This document shows, in pieces, positions 17,182 through 26,032 of a DNA stretch of 64,000 nucleotides (position 1 is its first letter; every line of letters begins with the position of its first letter). Under the pieces are notes generated by a model, which saw only the letters and a list, made by a program, of their open reading frames with translations, had not been told where the DNA came from and did no database searches. A program made the position numbers and the translations under genes. This DNA comes from Bradymonas sp963697525 (GTDB lineage Bacteria; Myxococcota_A; Bradymonadia; Bradymonadales; Bradymonadaceae): contig OY969087.1 in the NCBI GenBank assembly GCA_963697525.1, positions 2,170,001 to 2,234,000 of the forward strand, given 5' to 3'.

Positions 17182-18663
17182 TCAGCCGGTGTGCGTCGCC
17201 AAGCGGCGCAGCAGCGCCTCGATGTAGGCGCGCACGGCGTCCAAACCCTTCCAATTGATCTTGTCGATGGTGTCGCCGGGCATGTGGTAGTCGACGTGGT
17301 GGCCGGTGGTGATGTTGAGCGCGCGAAATCCGAGATCGTAAAACGAAAGATAGTCGGTGTGGCGGGCCTGGCGCCCTTCGAGGACGATGTGCAGGCCGCG
17401 GGGCGCGGTGGCGTCGAGGACGCCGCGAAGCGACGGCGAGGCCAGGGCCACGTGCAGGCGTTGGTCGCGCAGGCGGCCGAGCATGTCGAAGTTGATCACC
17501 GTGCCGCCGCCGTATGCGTCGGCCATGCGAGTGGCCATGCGCCGCGAGCCGCGCAGGCCGAGCTCTTCACCGGCGGGGGTGGCGAAGATCAGCGGCGGGT
17601 GGTGCGCCGGCGGGCGGTGGGCGAGGGCGCGGGCGAGCTCGAGGAGGACGGCCACCCCGGAGGCGTTGTCGTCGGCGCCGGGGTGCAGCGCGGGCAGGTG
17701 TTTGCTGAGGCTGCCGGCCTCGCCGAAGCCCAGCCCGTCGTAGTGGGCGGTGACGATGATCGGCTGGGAGGGTGCGTGGTCGGTGCCTGGGATCATGCCG
17801 ACGACGTTGTCGATGGTGGCGCGGCGGCGCTCCAAGGAGAGATCGCCCTGGACGCGAAGCTCGAGCGCCCGGCTGAGGGGTTTGTCCGACCGGTCGATCT
17901 GTCGCTGGACCTCGGCGAGGTCGACGCTGGCGTCGGCGAGCACGCGCGCGCCGGCGCGTTCAGTCAGCCGGGCGACGCTTAAGCCCTTTAGAGCGAAGTC
18001 CGGACGCAGGCGCGGCAGGGTGTCCGGGCGCTGGTCGGGGCGCGCGCCGTGGCTGCGCGGGTCGTTGACCAGCAGTAGCGCGCGGGCGCCGTGAGCGAGG
18101 GCGACGGCCGCCTTGGAGCGCGCCGACATCAGGTACGCGCGCGTACCGGCTTCGAGCGATTGGACGTGGGCGCTGGGCGCGCCGGTCAGGGCGACGACGA
18201 CCTTGCCGCGCACGTTGGTGCCGGCGTAGTCGTCATAGCCCTGGGAGGGGGCGGACAGTCCATAGCCCACAAAGACCGCATCGGCGTCGAACGCGCCGCT
18301 GTCGCTGAAGCAGGTGGGCGCGAACTCCACCCCTTCGGCGAGCACGTGTTTGCCGATTTGCAGCGAGACGCTGCGGGAGAGTTGGGAGTGGACGACGGCC
18401 GGCAGCCCGGTAAGGTACCCTTTGGCGCCCGCCGGCTTCAGCCCGATCGCGCGCATCTGCGAGACGATATAATCGCGGGCCTTGCGCGCGCCGTCGCTGC
18501 CATTTCCCCGGCCGGCGAGGGCCTGGGCGGCCAGAAAGGAGATGTGGGCGCGCAGGCGCGGGTCCGTCGATTGGGCCCGCGCCGATGCCGCCGAGCCGAT
18601 CACCAGCCACAACGCCGCCCAGGCCGCCATGGCGCGCAGTGTGTGGTGCGCTGGTCGCTTCAC
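17182..18663 (-). CDS. Exported M28-family zinc peptidase
   Basis: The product is 493 residues with a Sec signal ending near ASARAQ, so it is periplasmic or secreted. After a PA-like insertion (about residues 120-230) the M28 domain shows ligands in TAHYDGLG (His), GADDNASG (bridging Asp), AGEELG (catalytic and ligand Glu), NFDMLG (Asp) and HHVDYHMPGDT (His). All five positions are present, so an active aminopeptidase is expected. It is followed by trpS upstream on the same strand with a gap of only 18 bp, so cotranscription is possible. Confidence 0.92.
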   Translation of the reverse strand: MKRPAHHTLRAMAAWAALWLVIGSAASARAQSTDPRLRAHISFLAAQALAGRGNGSDGARKARDYIVSQMRAIGLKPAGAKGYLTGLPAVVHSQLSRSVSLQIGKHVLAEGVEFAPTCFSDSGAFDADAVFVGYGLSAPSQGYDDYAGTNVRGKVVVALTGAPSAHVQSLEAGTRAYLMSARSKAAVALAHGARALLLVNDPRSHGARPDQRPDTLPRLRPDFALKGLSVARLTERAGARVLADASVDLAEVQRQIDRSDKPLSRALELRVQGDLSLERRRATIDNVVGMIPGTDHAPSQPIIVTAHYDGLGFGEAGSLSKHLPALHPGADDNASGVAVLLELARALAHRPPAHHPPLIFATPAGEELGLRGSRRMATRMADAYGGGTVINFDMLGRLRDQRLHVALASPSLRGVLDATAPRGLHIVLEGRQARHTDYLSFYDLGFRALNITTGHHVDYHMPGDTIDKINWKGLDAVRAYIEALLRRLATHTG

Positions 18664-18681
18664 CGAGACTCCAGGCGCGAG

Positions 18682-19668
18682 CTACGGGCGGCCCAGGCCG
18701 GTGGCGCTGCGCACGCGGTCTATGACCTCTTCGACCACCGGGCGCACCATGGCCGCACCGTGGGCGAGGACCTCTTCGAGGTACTCCTCATCGGCGCGCA
18801 GCTTCTGGTACTTCTCGCGGTAGGGCCCGAAGTAGGCGTCGAGTTTTTCGAACAGCGCCTGCTTGGCGTGGCCGTAGCCGTAGCCGCCGGCCTCGTAGTT
18901 GTGGCGCATCTGCTCGACCTCGTCGTCGGTGGCGAACAGCTTGTACAGCGTGAACACGTTGCAGGTGTCCGGATCTTTGGGATCCTCGAGTGGCGTGGAG
19001 TCGGTCTCGATGGACATGCACTGCTTGCGCAACTTTTTGGGCGGAAGCAGCGGCTCGATGAGGTTGTTGTACGACTTGGACATCTTTTGGCCGTCGGTGC
19101 CGGGCACCACGGCGACCTCTTTGCGCACCTTCGCCTCGGGCAGCTTCAGGTACTCGGCGCCGAAGGCGCTGTTGAACTTCTGGGCCATGTCGCGCGTCAT
19201 CTCCACGTGCTGGATCTGGTCCTGGCCCACCGGCACCACGTCGGAGTCGTAGATGAGGATGTCGGCAGCCATGAGCACCGGGTAGCTGAAGATGCCGTGG
19301 TTGATTTCCTTTTCGCGGCCCTCATCTTTGGCAGCCTTGTAGGCGTGGGCGCGCTCGAGCAAGCCCATATGGGTGACGCAACTGAGGATCCAGGTCAGCT
19401 CGGCGACCTCGGGCACGTCCGACTGGCGAAAGAACGCCGACTTCTGCGGGTCGAGGCCGAAGGCCAGAAAATAGGAGGTCAGTTCGTAGACCGATTCGCG
19501 CAGCTTGTGCGGCGAGTGCACCGTGGTCAGCGCGTGGTAGTCGGCGGCAAAATAAAAGGATTCGTAGTCGTCCTGCAGATCGATGGCGGGACGAATCATC
19601 CCCAGGTAGTTGCCCAGGTGGGGAAATCCGGTGGGCTTGATTCCTGACAGACTGCGTTTTTTGGCCAT
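18682..19668 (-). CDS. trpS: Tryptophanyl-tRNA synthetase
   Basis: The 328-residue class I synthetase charges tRNA-Trp. The HIGH equivalent HLGN is at residues 17-20, and KMSKS is at 195-199. LSGIKPTGFPHLGN is the typical N-terminus. Length matches bacterial TrpS (about 330). ATG at 19668. Confidence 0.96.
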   Translation of the reverse strand: MAKKRSLSGIKPTGFPHLGNYLGMIRPAIDLQDDYESFYFAADYHALTTVHSPHKLRESVYELTSYFLAFGLDPQKSAFFRQSDVPEVAELTWILSCVTHMGLLERAHAYKAAKDEGREKEINHGIFSYPVLMAADILIYDSDVVPVGQDQIQHVEMTRDMAQKFNSAFGAEYLKLPEAKVRKEVAVVPGTDGQKMSKSYNNLIEPLLPPKKLRKQCMSIETDSTPLEDPKDPDTCNVFTLYKLFATDDEVEQMRHNYEAGGYGYGHAKQALFEKLDAYFGPYREKYQKLRADEEYLEEVLAHGAAMVRPVVEEVIDRVRSATGLGRP

Positions 19669-19818
19669 GGTTCTAGCTGTGCGTGGGAATTTGTATGGCC
19701 CTACGGGTCATAGCAGATTGGGGGTCCGGGGGTCCAGGGGTTCGGGGCCGCCAGCGGACTCGAAACTAATCGTCTATTCGTTTATCATCACCGTATCACT
19801 ACTGACGAGAGGGCTCTG

Positions 19819-20250
19819 ATGCTACGTTTGATCACCGTCGTATTCGTCGCGCTCGATTTGTTCCACGCGCGCCTGACGCGCCCGTTGTTGGGGGTCAACT
19901 CCGGCTACCAGCCACCGTCGCAGCCGCCGGGGGGCTCGAATAGCGCCGAGCAGCCCTCGGGGATGGCCTACGCCACGCTGGCGCTGGGCATCGCCTCCTG
20001 GTTTCTCGTGCCGCTGATCGGCGCGGTGGTCGGCGCGATCATCGGCTGGATGGAGCTCAAGAATATCGAGCAGGGCAAGAGCCCGGCCAAGGGCAAGTCC
20101 ATCACGCAGGTGGGCTTCTGGCTGTGCGTGGCCCACCTGATCTTGAGCGTGGTGGGCACGTGCGCGGCGATCGCGATCATCGTCTTTGTCTTCGGCGGCT
20201 TCGCCGCGGCGATGAGCGCGGCCGGGCTGTCGCACGCCGCCGGCCACTGA
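19819..20250 (+). CDS. DUF4190-like membrane protein
   Basis: The product is 143 residues. After a Pro/Ser/Gly-rich stretch, two hydrophobic helices flank a short loop with GWMELKNIEQG, which resembles DUF4190 proteins. The start follows GAGAGG. The first 30 residues are atypical for the family, so a later start is possible. It ends at a strong bidirectional terminator shared with the Fe-S carrier gene. Confidence 0.75.
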   Translation: MLRLITVVFVALDLFHARLTRPLLGVNSGYQPPSQPPGGSNSAEQPSGMAYATLALGIASWFLVPLIGAVVGAIIGWMELKNIEQGKSPAKGKSITQVGFWLCVAHLILSVVGTCAAIAIIVFVFGGFAAAMSAAGLSHAAGH

Positions 20251-20284
20251 GCCCCTGGGCCATCCATCAAGCTGGGTCATCCAG

Positions 20285-20317
20285 CAAAAAAGCCGGCCTG
20301 CGGGCCGGCTTTTTTGC
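20285..20317. terminator. Bidirectional intrinsic terminator
   Basis: A-run, AGCCGGCC, short loop, GGCCGGCT and T-run form a strong hairpin with A and T tails on both sides, between convergent genes. It would terminate both transcripts. Confidence 0.93.
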
Positions 20318-20338
20318 TGCTTCGTGTGTCCGTTTTCG

Positions 20339-20671
20339 TCACACGGCGAAGCTCGTACCGCAACCGCAGGAGCGCTTGGCGTTGGGGTTGCTGAACTTGA
20401 ACCCGCTATCGACCATGCCGTCTTGCCAGTCGATCTCGGTGCCGTTGAGGTACAGATAACTCTTGGGATCGCAGTAGACGTTGACCCCGTGCATCTTGAA
20501 GGTGCGGTCGTTGTCGCTGGGGCTGTCGACGATGTCGAGCACGTAGTTCATGCCCGAGCAGCCGCCGGCCTTGACGCCGATGCGCAACCCGTAGCTGCTC
20601 TCGGGGTCGATGTCGTTGTCGCGCATCATGTGGACGGCCTGATTGGCCGCTTTTTCGGTCAACGAAATCAT
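20339..20671 (-). CDS. A-type iron-sulfur cluster carrier (HesB/IscA/ErpA/SufA family)
   Basis: The 110-residue protein receives and passes Fe-S clusters in the cytoplasm. Conserved Cys38 (GGCSG) and C102-G-C104 (SCGCG) are the cluster ligands. The ATG at 20671 follows a clear AGGAGG and matches family length. The subtype (IscA, SufA or ErpA) cannot be settled because no isc/suf genes are adjacent. Confidence 0.94.
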   Translation of the reverse strand: MISLTEKAANQAVHMMRDNDIDPESSYGLRIGVKAGGCSGMNYVLDIVDSPSDNDRTFKMHGVNVYCDPKSYLYLNGTEIDWQDGMVDSGFKFSNPNAKRSCGCGTSFAV

Positions 20672-20844
20672 CGCTGTGCCTCCTGTTAAAAAATGGGTCC
20701 CACCGACTACGACCGTAATTTCGAGGCGTGCCGGCGTCAAGGCGTGCCTGCGCGGTCGGGTCAGTGATGCGTCAGTTCAACATTTGAGCTAGACTTGAAA
20801 TTCCGTAGCAAAGCGCAGTCAAACCGGACCAAAAGAGCGTTTAT

Positions 20845-22137
20845 ATGAAGTTGCAAGCATGGGCGTTGAGCGACCTTGGCAACGTGCGCGAAAATAACGA
20901 GGACAATTTTTACTGCGACCCCGACCACGGCGTGTTCGTGGTGGCCGACGGTGTCGGCGGGCGCGACAAGGGCGAGGTCGCCAGCAAGATGGTGGCGGTG
21001 GCGGCCAAAGAGGCGGCCGCCAATATGCAGGCGGCCGCTCATGAGGACGATCCGCACGAGAACCCCGAGCACCGCGAGCGCATGCTCGATCTGCTGCGTC
21101 GCCACCTGCGCCAGGTCAACACCGACATCTTCCAGCGCGAGGCCGGCCGCGACGAGCGCCACGGGATGGCGACCACGGCCGATCTGTTGGTCGTGGGCGA
21201 CGAGGCCGCCTACGTGGGGCATGTCGGCGACAGCCGGGTGTATCTGGTTCGCGACGGAGAGATCTTTCGGATCACCGAAGACCACACCTATGCCGAGATG
21301 CTGCGTCGCGACGAACGCAGCGGCGTGCGTCGTCTGGCCGACGAGAATAAGAAATTCGAGCATATGCTCACCCGCAGCATGGGCGCGCGCCCGCACGTCG
21401 ACCCCGACACGTTGTTTTTGGGGGTGCGCCCGGGCGACCGCTTCGTGCTGTGCACCGACGGGCTGACCGACTACCTGAGCGGCGGCGACATCCTCGAGTT
21501 TGCCATCGAGCACTCCGGCCAGGCGCTCGCCGAGGCGTTGGTCGCCGAGGCCAAGCAGCGCGGCGGGCGCGACAACATCACGGTGGTGATCGTCGAGCTG
21601 CAGCAGCTCGAGGACACCTTGCGCGAGCTGCCGGCGCAAAACCTCGATACGATTCGCCAGATCAACTTTTTGGAGCAAATCCAGCTTTTCGAGGGGCTCA
21701 CGACGCTGGAACTCATCAAGGTGCTGCGCACGGTCTACGAGCGCACCTACGCCGAGGGCGAGGTCGTCTTGCGCAAGGGCGAGCCCAGCGCGGCGCTGTA
21801 TCTGATCGTGGAGGGCAAGATCGCTCTGACGGTCGACGGCGCCGAGGTGGCCACGCTGCGCGCCGGCCAGCACTTCGGCGAGCTCGCGCTGTTTGCCGAC
21901 GACCGCACCCGCTCGGCGACGGCGACCAGCGTCGGCGAGTCACTGCTGCTGGTCATCCCCGCCGACAAATTCCGCAAGCTGACCAACGGGGAGCTCGAGG
22001 TGGGCAACAAGCTTCTGAGCAACCTGGTGCGCCACGCGGCCACCCAGATCCGAATCATGAACGCCCGGCTGGCGGCCGAGGCGCACGCCGACACCGTCGA
22101 CCTTCGCCGCCCGGACTTCGGCGGCGGCGACGACTAA
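20845..22137 (+). CDS. PP2C-type protein phosphatase fused to a cyclic-nucleotide-binding domain
   Basis: The product is 430 residues and cytosolic. Residues 1-250 form a PP2C/Stp1 Ser/Thr phosphatase: RENNEDNF, VVADGVGG (metal-binding Asp), GHVGDSRVYL, CTDGLTDYL and GGRDNITVV. Residues about 270-390 form a cNMP-binding domain with GEVVLRKGEPS and the phosphate cassette FGELALFADDRTRSATA. The fusion implies phosphatase activity controlled by cAMP, cGMP or a related ligand. Likely antagonists are kinases such as the one at 5125-8715. It is monocistronic and convergent with the MshEN gene. Confidence 0.94.
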   Translation: MKLQAWALSDLGNVRENNEDNFYCDPDHGVFVVADGVGGRDKGEVASKMVAVAAKEAAANMQAAAHEDDPHENPEHRERMLDLLRRHLRQVNTDIFQREAGRDERHGMATTADLLVVGDEAAYVGHVGDSRVYLVRDGEIFRITEDHTYAEMLRRDERSGVRRLADENKKFEHMLTRSMGARPHVDPDTLFLGVRPGDRFVLCTDGLTDYLSGGDILEFAIEHSGQALAEALVAEAKQRGGRDNITVVIVELQQLEDTLRELPAQNLDTIRQINFLEQIQLFEGLTTLELIKVLRTVYERTYAEGEVVLRKGEPSAALYLIVEGKIALTVDGAEVATLRAGQHFGELALFADDRTRSATATSVGESLLLVIPADKFRKLTNGELEVGNKLLSNLVRHAATQIRIMNARLAAEAHADTVDLRRPDFGGGDD

Positions 22138-22148
22138 AAGACTGCTGC

Positions 22149-23930
22149 TCAGCCCGACGAGCTCAGAAATTCGAGCAGATCGTGGGCGTCGAGCTTGTCG
22201 GCGGTGACGAGCGCGAGGACGGTCGCGTAGATGAGTTCGGCGGGGGAAGCGTCTTCGAGGCGGGCGAGGGCGCGTTCGTCGAGGTCGGCCAACTCGGTCA
22301 TGCGCGCCAGAAAGGCGGCGTGCAGGCCCGACTCCGAGTTCATCTCGCGCACCTTGTCGAGCACCACCGCCCGATTTTTGGCGGTCGAGCGAATCCCGCC
22401 CGAGTCGGAGCTCTCCTCGACGCTTCCGTCCTCGCCGGCCGACCCGTCGGCTTCCGGCGCGGAGGCCTCGTCGGCGGCGGAGGGGGCGTCGGCCTCGGAC
22501 TCCTCGCTTCGTAGCGAGGCGGGTCCGAAGCCAAAGGCGGTGTGTCCGGTGTCGTCGAGTTCGTCTTCTTCGGACTCCTCGTTCATCAGTGAGGCGGGTC
22601 CAAAGCCGTAAGCGGTGTGGCCGGTGTCGTCGAGCTCGTCGTCCGCCTCGGAGGCCTCGGACTCTTGCGATTCCTCGGAGGCGTCGGAGGCGTCGGAGGC
22701 TGACGAAGCCGACGATGCTGACGAGGCCGACGACGTGTGAGACGTCTCGGAGTCCTTGTCGCCGGTCGACGAGCGCCGCTTGCGCTTGCGCGGCATGATG
22801 ATGGCGGCGGCTTCCGATTTCTCGCTTCCCAGCGAGCCCAGCGCCGAGGTGCCGCTTCCGGCGTCGTCGTCGGCCTCGGAATCGTCGTCGGCGTCGTCCT
22901 TGGCCGTCTCTTCGGGCGCGCTAGTCGACTTCGGCGCTTTGGGGGGCTCGTCGGCCTTCTTGGACTTTTGGTCGCGTTCTTTGGCCTTGTCGTGCTCGTT
23001 GTCCGGCGAGGATGCTTCGCTTTCCTCGACCTCGGAGACCGCCTTTTCGGGGGAGTAGACGAACAATTGGCCGATCTTGGCGTAGTCGCGGTTGGAGGTC
23101 TCGCTCTCTTCGCCGTCGATGGCGGCGTCGAGCTCCCACTTGGCCAGGTCGGGCTCGATGCCCCCGGTGATCTGGCTACGGCTGAGGGGCTCGTCGAGCG
23201 ATTTGAGGCTGTCCTCGTCCTCGGCGTCTTTATTGTCGGGCGGGTCGACGGCGTCGAGCACGCTGGAGATGGCGCGATCCTTCATATCGCGCGAGATCAC
23301 CGCGCTGTCCTCGGCGTAGTCGACGTTCTGGGCTTCCTCGAAGAAGGCCGCCCAACTGTCGTCGGTCAGCCCATCGGCGTCGTCGACCTCGAAGCTGTCG
23401 AGCTCGTCGCCGGGCAGGTCGACCTCGCCGGAGGCGGCCTGCTCGAGGACGTCGAGGTGGGCGTCGTCGTCGCTGTCGACGGGCGCGCCGTATACGCGCT
23501 CCAGGCCGCGCCTGAGGTCGCCCGGGCTCGCCAGCACCGGGCGTACGTCGACGCCGGCGTGGGAGGCGATCTCGTCCATGGCGAGCACGTCCAGCGGGTC
23601 GACCATGGCCAGCACCAGGCGTTTGGTGCTGCCGGATTTTTCGACCTTGAGCGGCAGGACGCGGTTGCGCACCGCCAGCGAGCGGGGCACCTGGTCGGTG
23701 ACGTCGGCGTCGGGGGTGCGATCGCCCAGCCAGACCGGGCGCACATTGAGCACCTTACCGGCGGCCTTGACGAGGGTGCGCTCGTCGATCATCTCGCGAT
23801 CGACCAACGTCTCGTATAGCGACTTTCCCAGTTGTTTGGCGAGGTCGAGGGCCCGACGCAACTCCCGCTTGGGGATGGCGTCGCTGCGCACGAGTTGTTC
23901 GACCAGTTTTGAATCGTCGATCATCGACAT
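22149..23930 (-). CDS. MshEN (GspE N-terminal) domain protein with long acidic low-complexity region
   Basis: The product is 593 residues. Residues 1-150 resemble the MshEN/T2SS-E N-terminal domain (LVEQLVRSDAIPKRELRRAL, LGKSLYETLVDREMI, and the second lobe ending GLERVYG). No ATPase domain follows. Residues about 150-500 are Asp/Glu/Ser-rich and probably disordered. They include a duplicated DELDDTGHTA(Y/F)GFGPASL motif and Ser/Ala/Asp runs. The last about 70 residues are helical. The Arg and Gln of the c-di-GMP-binding MshEN consensus are not evident, so ligand binding is uncertain. A scaffold or regulator for pilus or secretion ATPases is a guess. Confidence 0.78.
   Translation of the reverse strand: MSMIDDSKLVEQLVRSDAIPKRELRRALDLAKQLGKSLYETLVDREMIDERTLVKAAGKVLNVRPVWLGDRTPDADVTDQVPRSLAVRNRVLPLKVEKSGSTKRLVLAMVDPLDVLAMDEIASHAGVDVRPVLASPGDLRRGLERVYGAPVDSDDDAHLDVLEQAASGEVDLPGDELDSFEVDDADGLTDDSWAAFFEEAQNVDYAEDSAVISRDMKDRAISSVLDAVDPPDNKDAEDEDSLKSLDEPLSRSQITGGIEPDLAKWELDAAIDGEESETSNRDYAKIGQLFVYSPEKAVSEVEESEASSPDNEHDKAKERDQKSKKADEPPKAPKSTSAPEETAKDDADDDSEADDDAGSGTSALGSLGSEKSEAAAIIMPRKRKRRSSTGDKDSETSHTSSASSASSASSASDASDASEESQESEASEADDELDDTGHTAYGFGPASLMNEESEEDELDDTGHTAFGFGPASLRSEESEADAPSAADEASAPEADGSAGEDGSVEESSDSGGIRSTAKNRAVVLDKVREMNSESGLHAAFLARMTELADLDERALARLEDASPAELIYATVLALVTADKLDAHDLLEFLSSSG
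22516..22640 (-). repeat. Duplicated 50-bp motif inside the MshEN gene
   Basis: Near-identical copies at 22516-22565 and 22591-22640 (75 bp apart) encode DELDDTGHTA(Y/F)GFGPASL twice. Conservation of the peptide in an otherwise degenerate acidic region suggests a short linear binding motif. Confidence 0.8.
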
Positions 23931-24007
23931 CGCAGACTCGATCTGGCGTCGGTGAGCAGTGTCCGCGTTCGGTCACCGAGGCGAACACATCGCATGGCTA
24001 CGCTCCG

Positions 24008-24838
24008 TTACCGAATGGCATGGCCATCCTCTACGTGGATGACTTTGCTACCCGGGGGAGGGGGGAATTGAAACAGGGCATCTTGCAGATTTGCGTCGAC
24101 CTGAGTCTCCCCGACATCCAGCGAGAAGTCAAGATCTCGGGCGGGCCACACGAAGCGTCGGTAGTCGGGCAGAGCGATGGGGCCGTGGCGCTTCCAATCG
24201 TCGGTGGTGTACTCGTAGGTGGCATCACCGTTGGCGTTCTTCTCGGTCACCGACACCACGGCATAGTCGGTGGGGCGTACCTCCATCTGCAGGCGCCCGC
24301 CGCCAGGCATGGTGCGCGAGTAGTTATACCGGCCGGTGTGGCGGTCCCAGCGAAGTTTGGGGGCGCCCTGGCCGCGCGCGAAGCGGTCCCAGGGGGCGGC
24401 GCCGAGCATCACGCGCACCACGTCGGTGGCCGACAGATCCACCGGCAAAAGCCGGTTGATATTTCGCGGCGTGGGCTTGCCGGTGAAGTACTCGTTGGTG
24501 TCGCGCTTATGCATGGCGAAGGTCTGGCCGTCGGTCACCAGCAGGCTCATGATCTCGTCGCTGCCGGGCACCCGCGTCTGCACGCGCAGCTCGGCGGGGC
24601 GCTTGACCAGGATGAGCTGGCGGACTTTGACGCGTTTCCCCTTGCCGAAGTAGTCGAGCACGACCTCTTTGAAGCGGGCGTCCTGGACCTGGGAGAGGCG
24701 CGCGTCGATCGCCTGGTGCAGCTTGGCGGGGTCCTTAAGGGCGTTTTTGGGCGGCGGGATATTCTTGGCGCAGCAGGCCGTAAAAAGGGGCAGCGCGACG
24801 AGCAGTGTAAGCAGCGACAAAATTCGGTAAGGTTTCAT
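24008..24838 (-). CDS. LolA/LolB-fold lipoprotein (DUF4292-like)
   Basis: The product is 276 residues. The lipoprotein signal ends in LFTAC with lipidated Cys22. The mature protein has the pattern of the LolA-like fold seen in DUF4292 proteins: VRQLILVKRPAELRVQTRVPG, LLVTDGQTFAMHKRDTNEYF, a long amphipathic strand series and a C-terminal FQFPPPPG. It is likely periplasmic and involved in outer-membrane lipid or lipoprotein handling, by analogy only. It is divergent from the barrel gene, with 44 bp between starts. Confidence 0.8.
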   Translation of the reverse strand: MKPYRILSLLTLLVALPLFTACCAKNIPPPKNALKDPAKLHQAIDARLSQVQDARFKEVVLDYFGKGKRVKVRQLILVKRPAELRVQTRVPGSDEIMSLLVTDGQTFAMHKRDTNEYFTGKPTPRNINRLLPVDLSATDVVRVMLGAAPWDRFARGQGAPKLRWDRHTGRYNYSRTMPGGGRLQMEVRPTDYAVVSVTEKNANGDATYEYTTDDWKRHGPIALPDYRRFVWPARDLDFSLDVGETQVDANLQDALFQFPPPPGSKVIHVEDGHAIR

Positions 24839-24882
24839 TCAGTTTCGCTTACGTTGAACTTGGTTGGTGACGTCTCGAACCT

Positions 24883-25995
24883 ATGCAACGTGTGCCAGTT
24901 GCGCAACTTGCCGCCGGGGTCGTCGTGTGGATCATGGCGTTGAGCGCGCCGTGTTTGGCACAACAGCACGCCTCGCCCGATTCATCCGGGCCCGATTCAT
25001 CCGGCGGCCTGGAGGGCTCGGTGCGCGTGGGCATGGAGTACGACGACAACCCCTTCCGCCTGCAGACCGACGACCCGCGCCTGCACTCCGACGACCCGCG
25101 CCTGGCTTTTCTTCAAGATAAGCCCGACATGCTGGCGCGCTATTTTGCCTCGCTCAGCTCGACCCACCGCGTCGGGCGCGACGGCGTGGCCAGCCTGAAG
25201 GTGCGCCACGGGGGCAAATTCTTCGCCCATTCGTCGCAGGCCGACACCATGCTCACCCAGGTCGTCGCCGGCTACCGCCAGCGGCTGGGGGCGGGGTTGG
25301 CGCTGTTATTCGACGCCGACGTCAAGGACCGCACCGAGCGGCTGTCCAGGCTAGATTACAACCGCGGCGGCGCCCGCCTGGGGCTGGGGTGGCGGCCGGG
25401 CAAGTGGCGGCTGAGCGCGCTGGCGGGCTGGCGGTATTTCGCCTACAAGCCGGTGCCCGCGTTGGGCAGTCAGGGCCCGCAGATCGACGCGCTGGTGCGC
25501 CGGTATCTCGGCGACGCGTGGGCGGCGCAGGCATCCTATAGCCTGGCGCGGCGCGACTTTGACGGCGGGCGCGCCGACACCTTCCACGTGCTTCGCCTGG
25601 GGGTGGTCTACCGGGGTACGTTATTCGTCGACGCCAGCTACGTGCTGTCGATCAACGACTCGACGAGTAGCTCGCAGAACCTGACGCGCCACGGTCTGGA
25701 GTTGACACTGACCACCCCGCTGTTCGAGAAGTTCTACGCGTCGTCGAAGCTGCAACTGCAGCGCACCGCCGCGCCCGAGCAATCCGCCCCGGACGCGCTG
25801 TTCTTCGTCGACGAGCAGAATCGCAACGTCGTGGTGCTCTCCGTGGCGCGCCCGGTCGGCGAACAGTGGGAGGTGGAGGCGCGCTGGAGCATGTATCTCG
25901 AGGAGTTCAGCGACGCCAAGCCGTCGAAGGGAAGCGTCAGCCTGGACTATTCGCGCCAGACGGCGTTGTTGGCGGTGGGGTGGAGTTTCGAGTAA
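24883..25995 (+). CDS. Outer-membrane beta-barrel protein of unknown function
   Basis: The product is 370 residues with a signal peptide ending near PCLAQ. The mature part has alternating hydrophobic/polar strands with girdle aromatics, starting GSVRVGMEYDDNPF and ending LLAVGWSFE. Two short DNA duplications near the 5' end give the repeats DSSGPDSSG and DDPRLHSDDPRL. It is followed 37 bp later by a lipoprotein gene on the same strand, so they may be cotranscribed. Confidence 0.78.
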   Translation: MQRVPVAQLAAGVVVWIMALSAPCLAQQHASPDSSGPDSSGGLEGSVRVGMEYDDNPFRLQTDDPRLHSDDPRLAFLQDKPDMLARYFASLSSTHRVGRDGVASLKVRHGGKFFAHSSQADTMLTQVVAGYRQRLGAGLALLFDADVKDRTERLSRLDYNRGGARLGLGWRPGKWRLSALAGWRYFAYKPVPALGSQGPQIDALVRRYLGDAWAAQASYSLARRDFDGGRADTFHVLRLGVVYRGTLFVDASYVLSINDSTSSSQNLTRHGLELTLTTPLFEKFYASSKLQLQRTAAPEQSAPDALFFVDEQNRNVVVLSVARPVGEQWEVEARWSMYLEEFSDAKPSKGSVSLDYSRQTALLAVGWSFE

Positions 25996-26032
25996 GCGGT
26001 TGTCTGTAAACAGAACCCAATCGATTGACGAT

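Noticed and set aside
18091..19647. 518-residue plus-strand frame opposite the M28 peptidase and trpS
   Set aside because: It crosses two well-identified minus-strand genes and is a codon-bias shadow.
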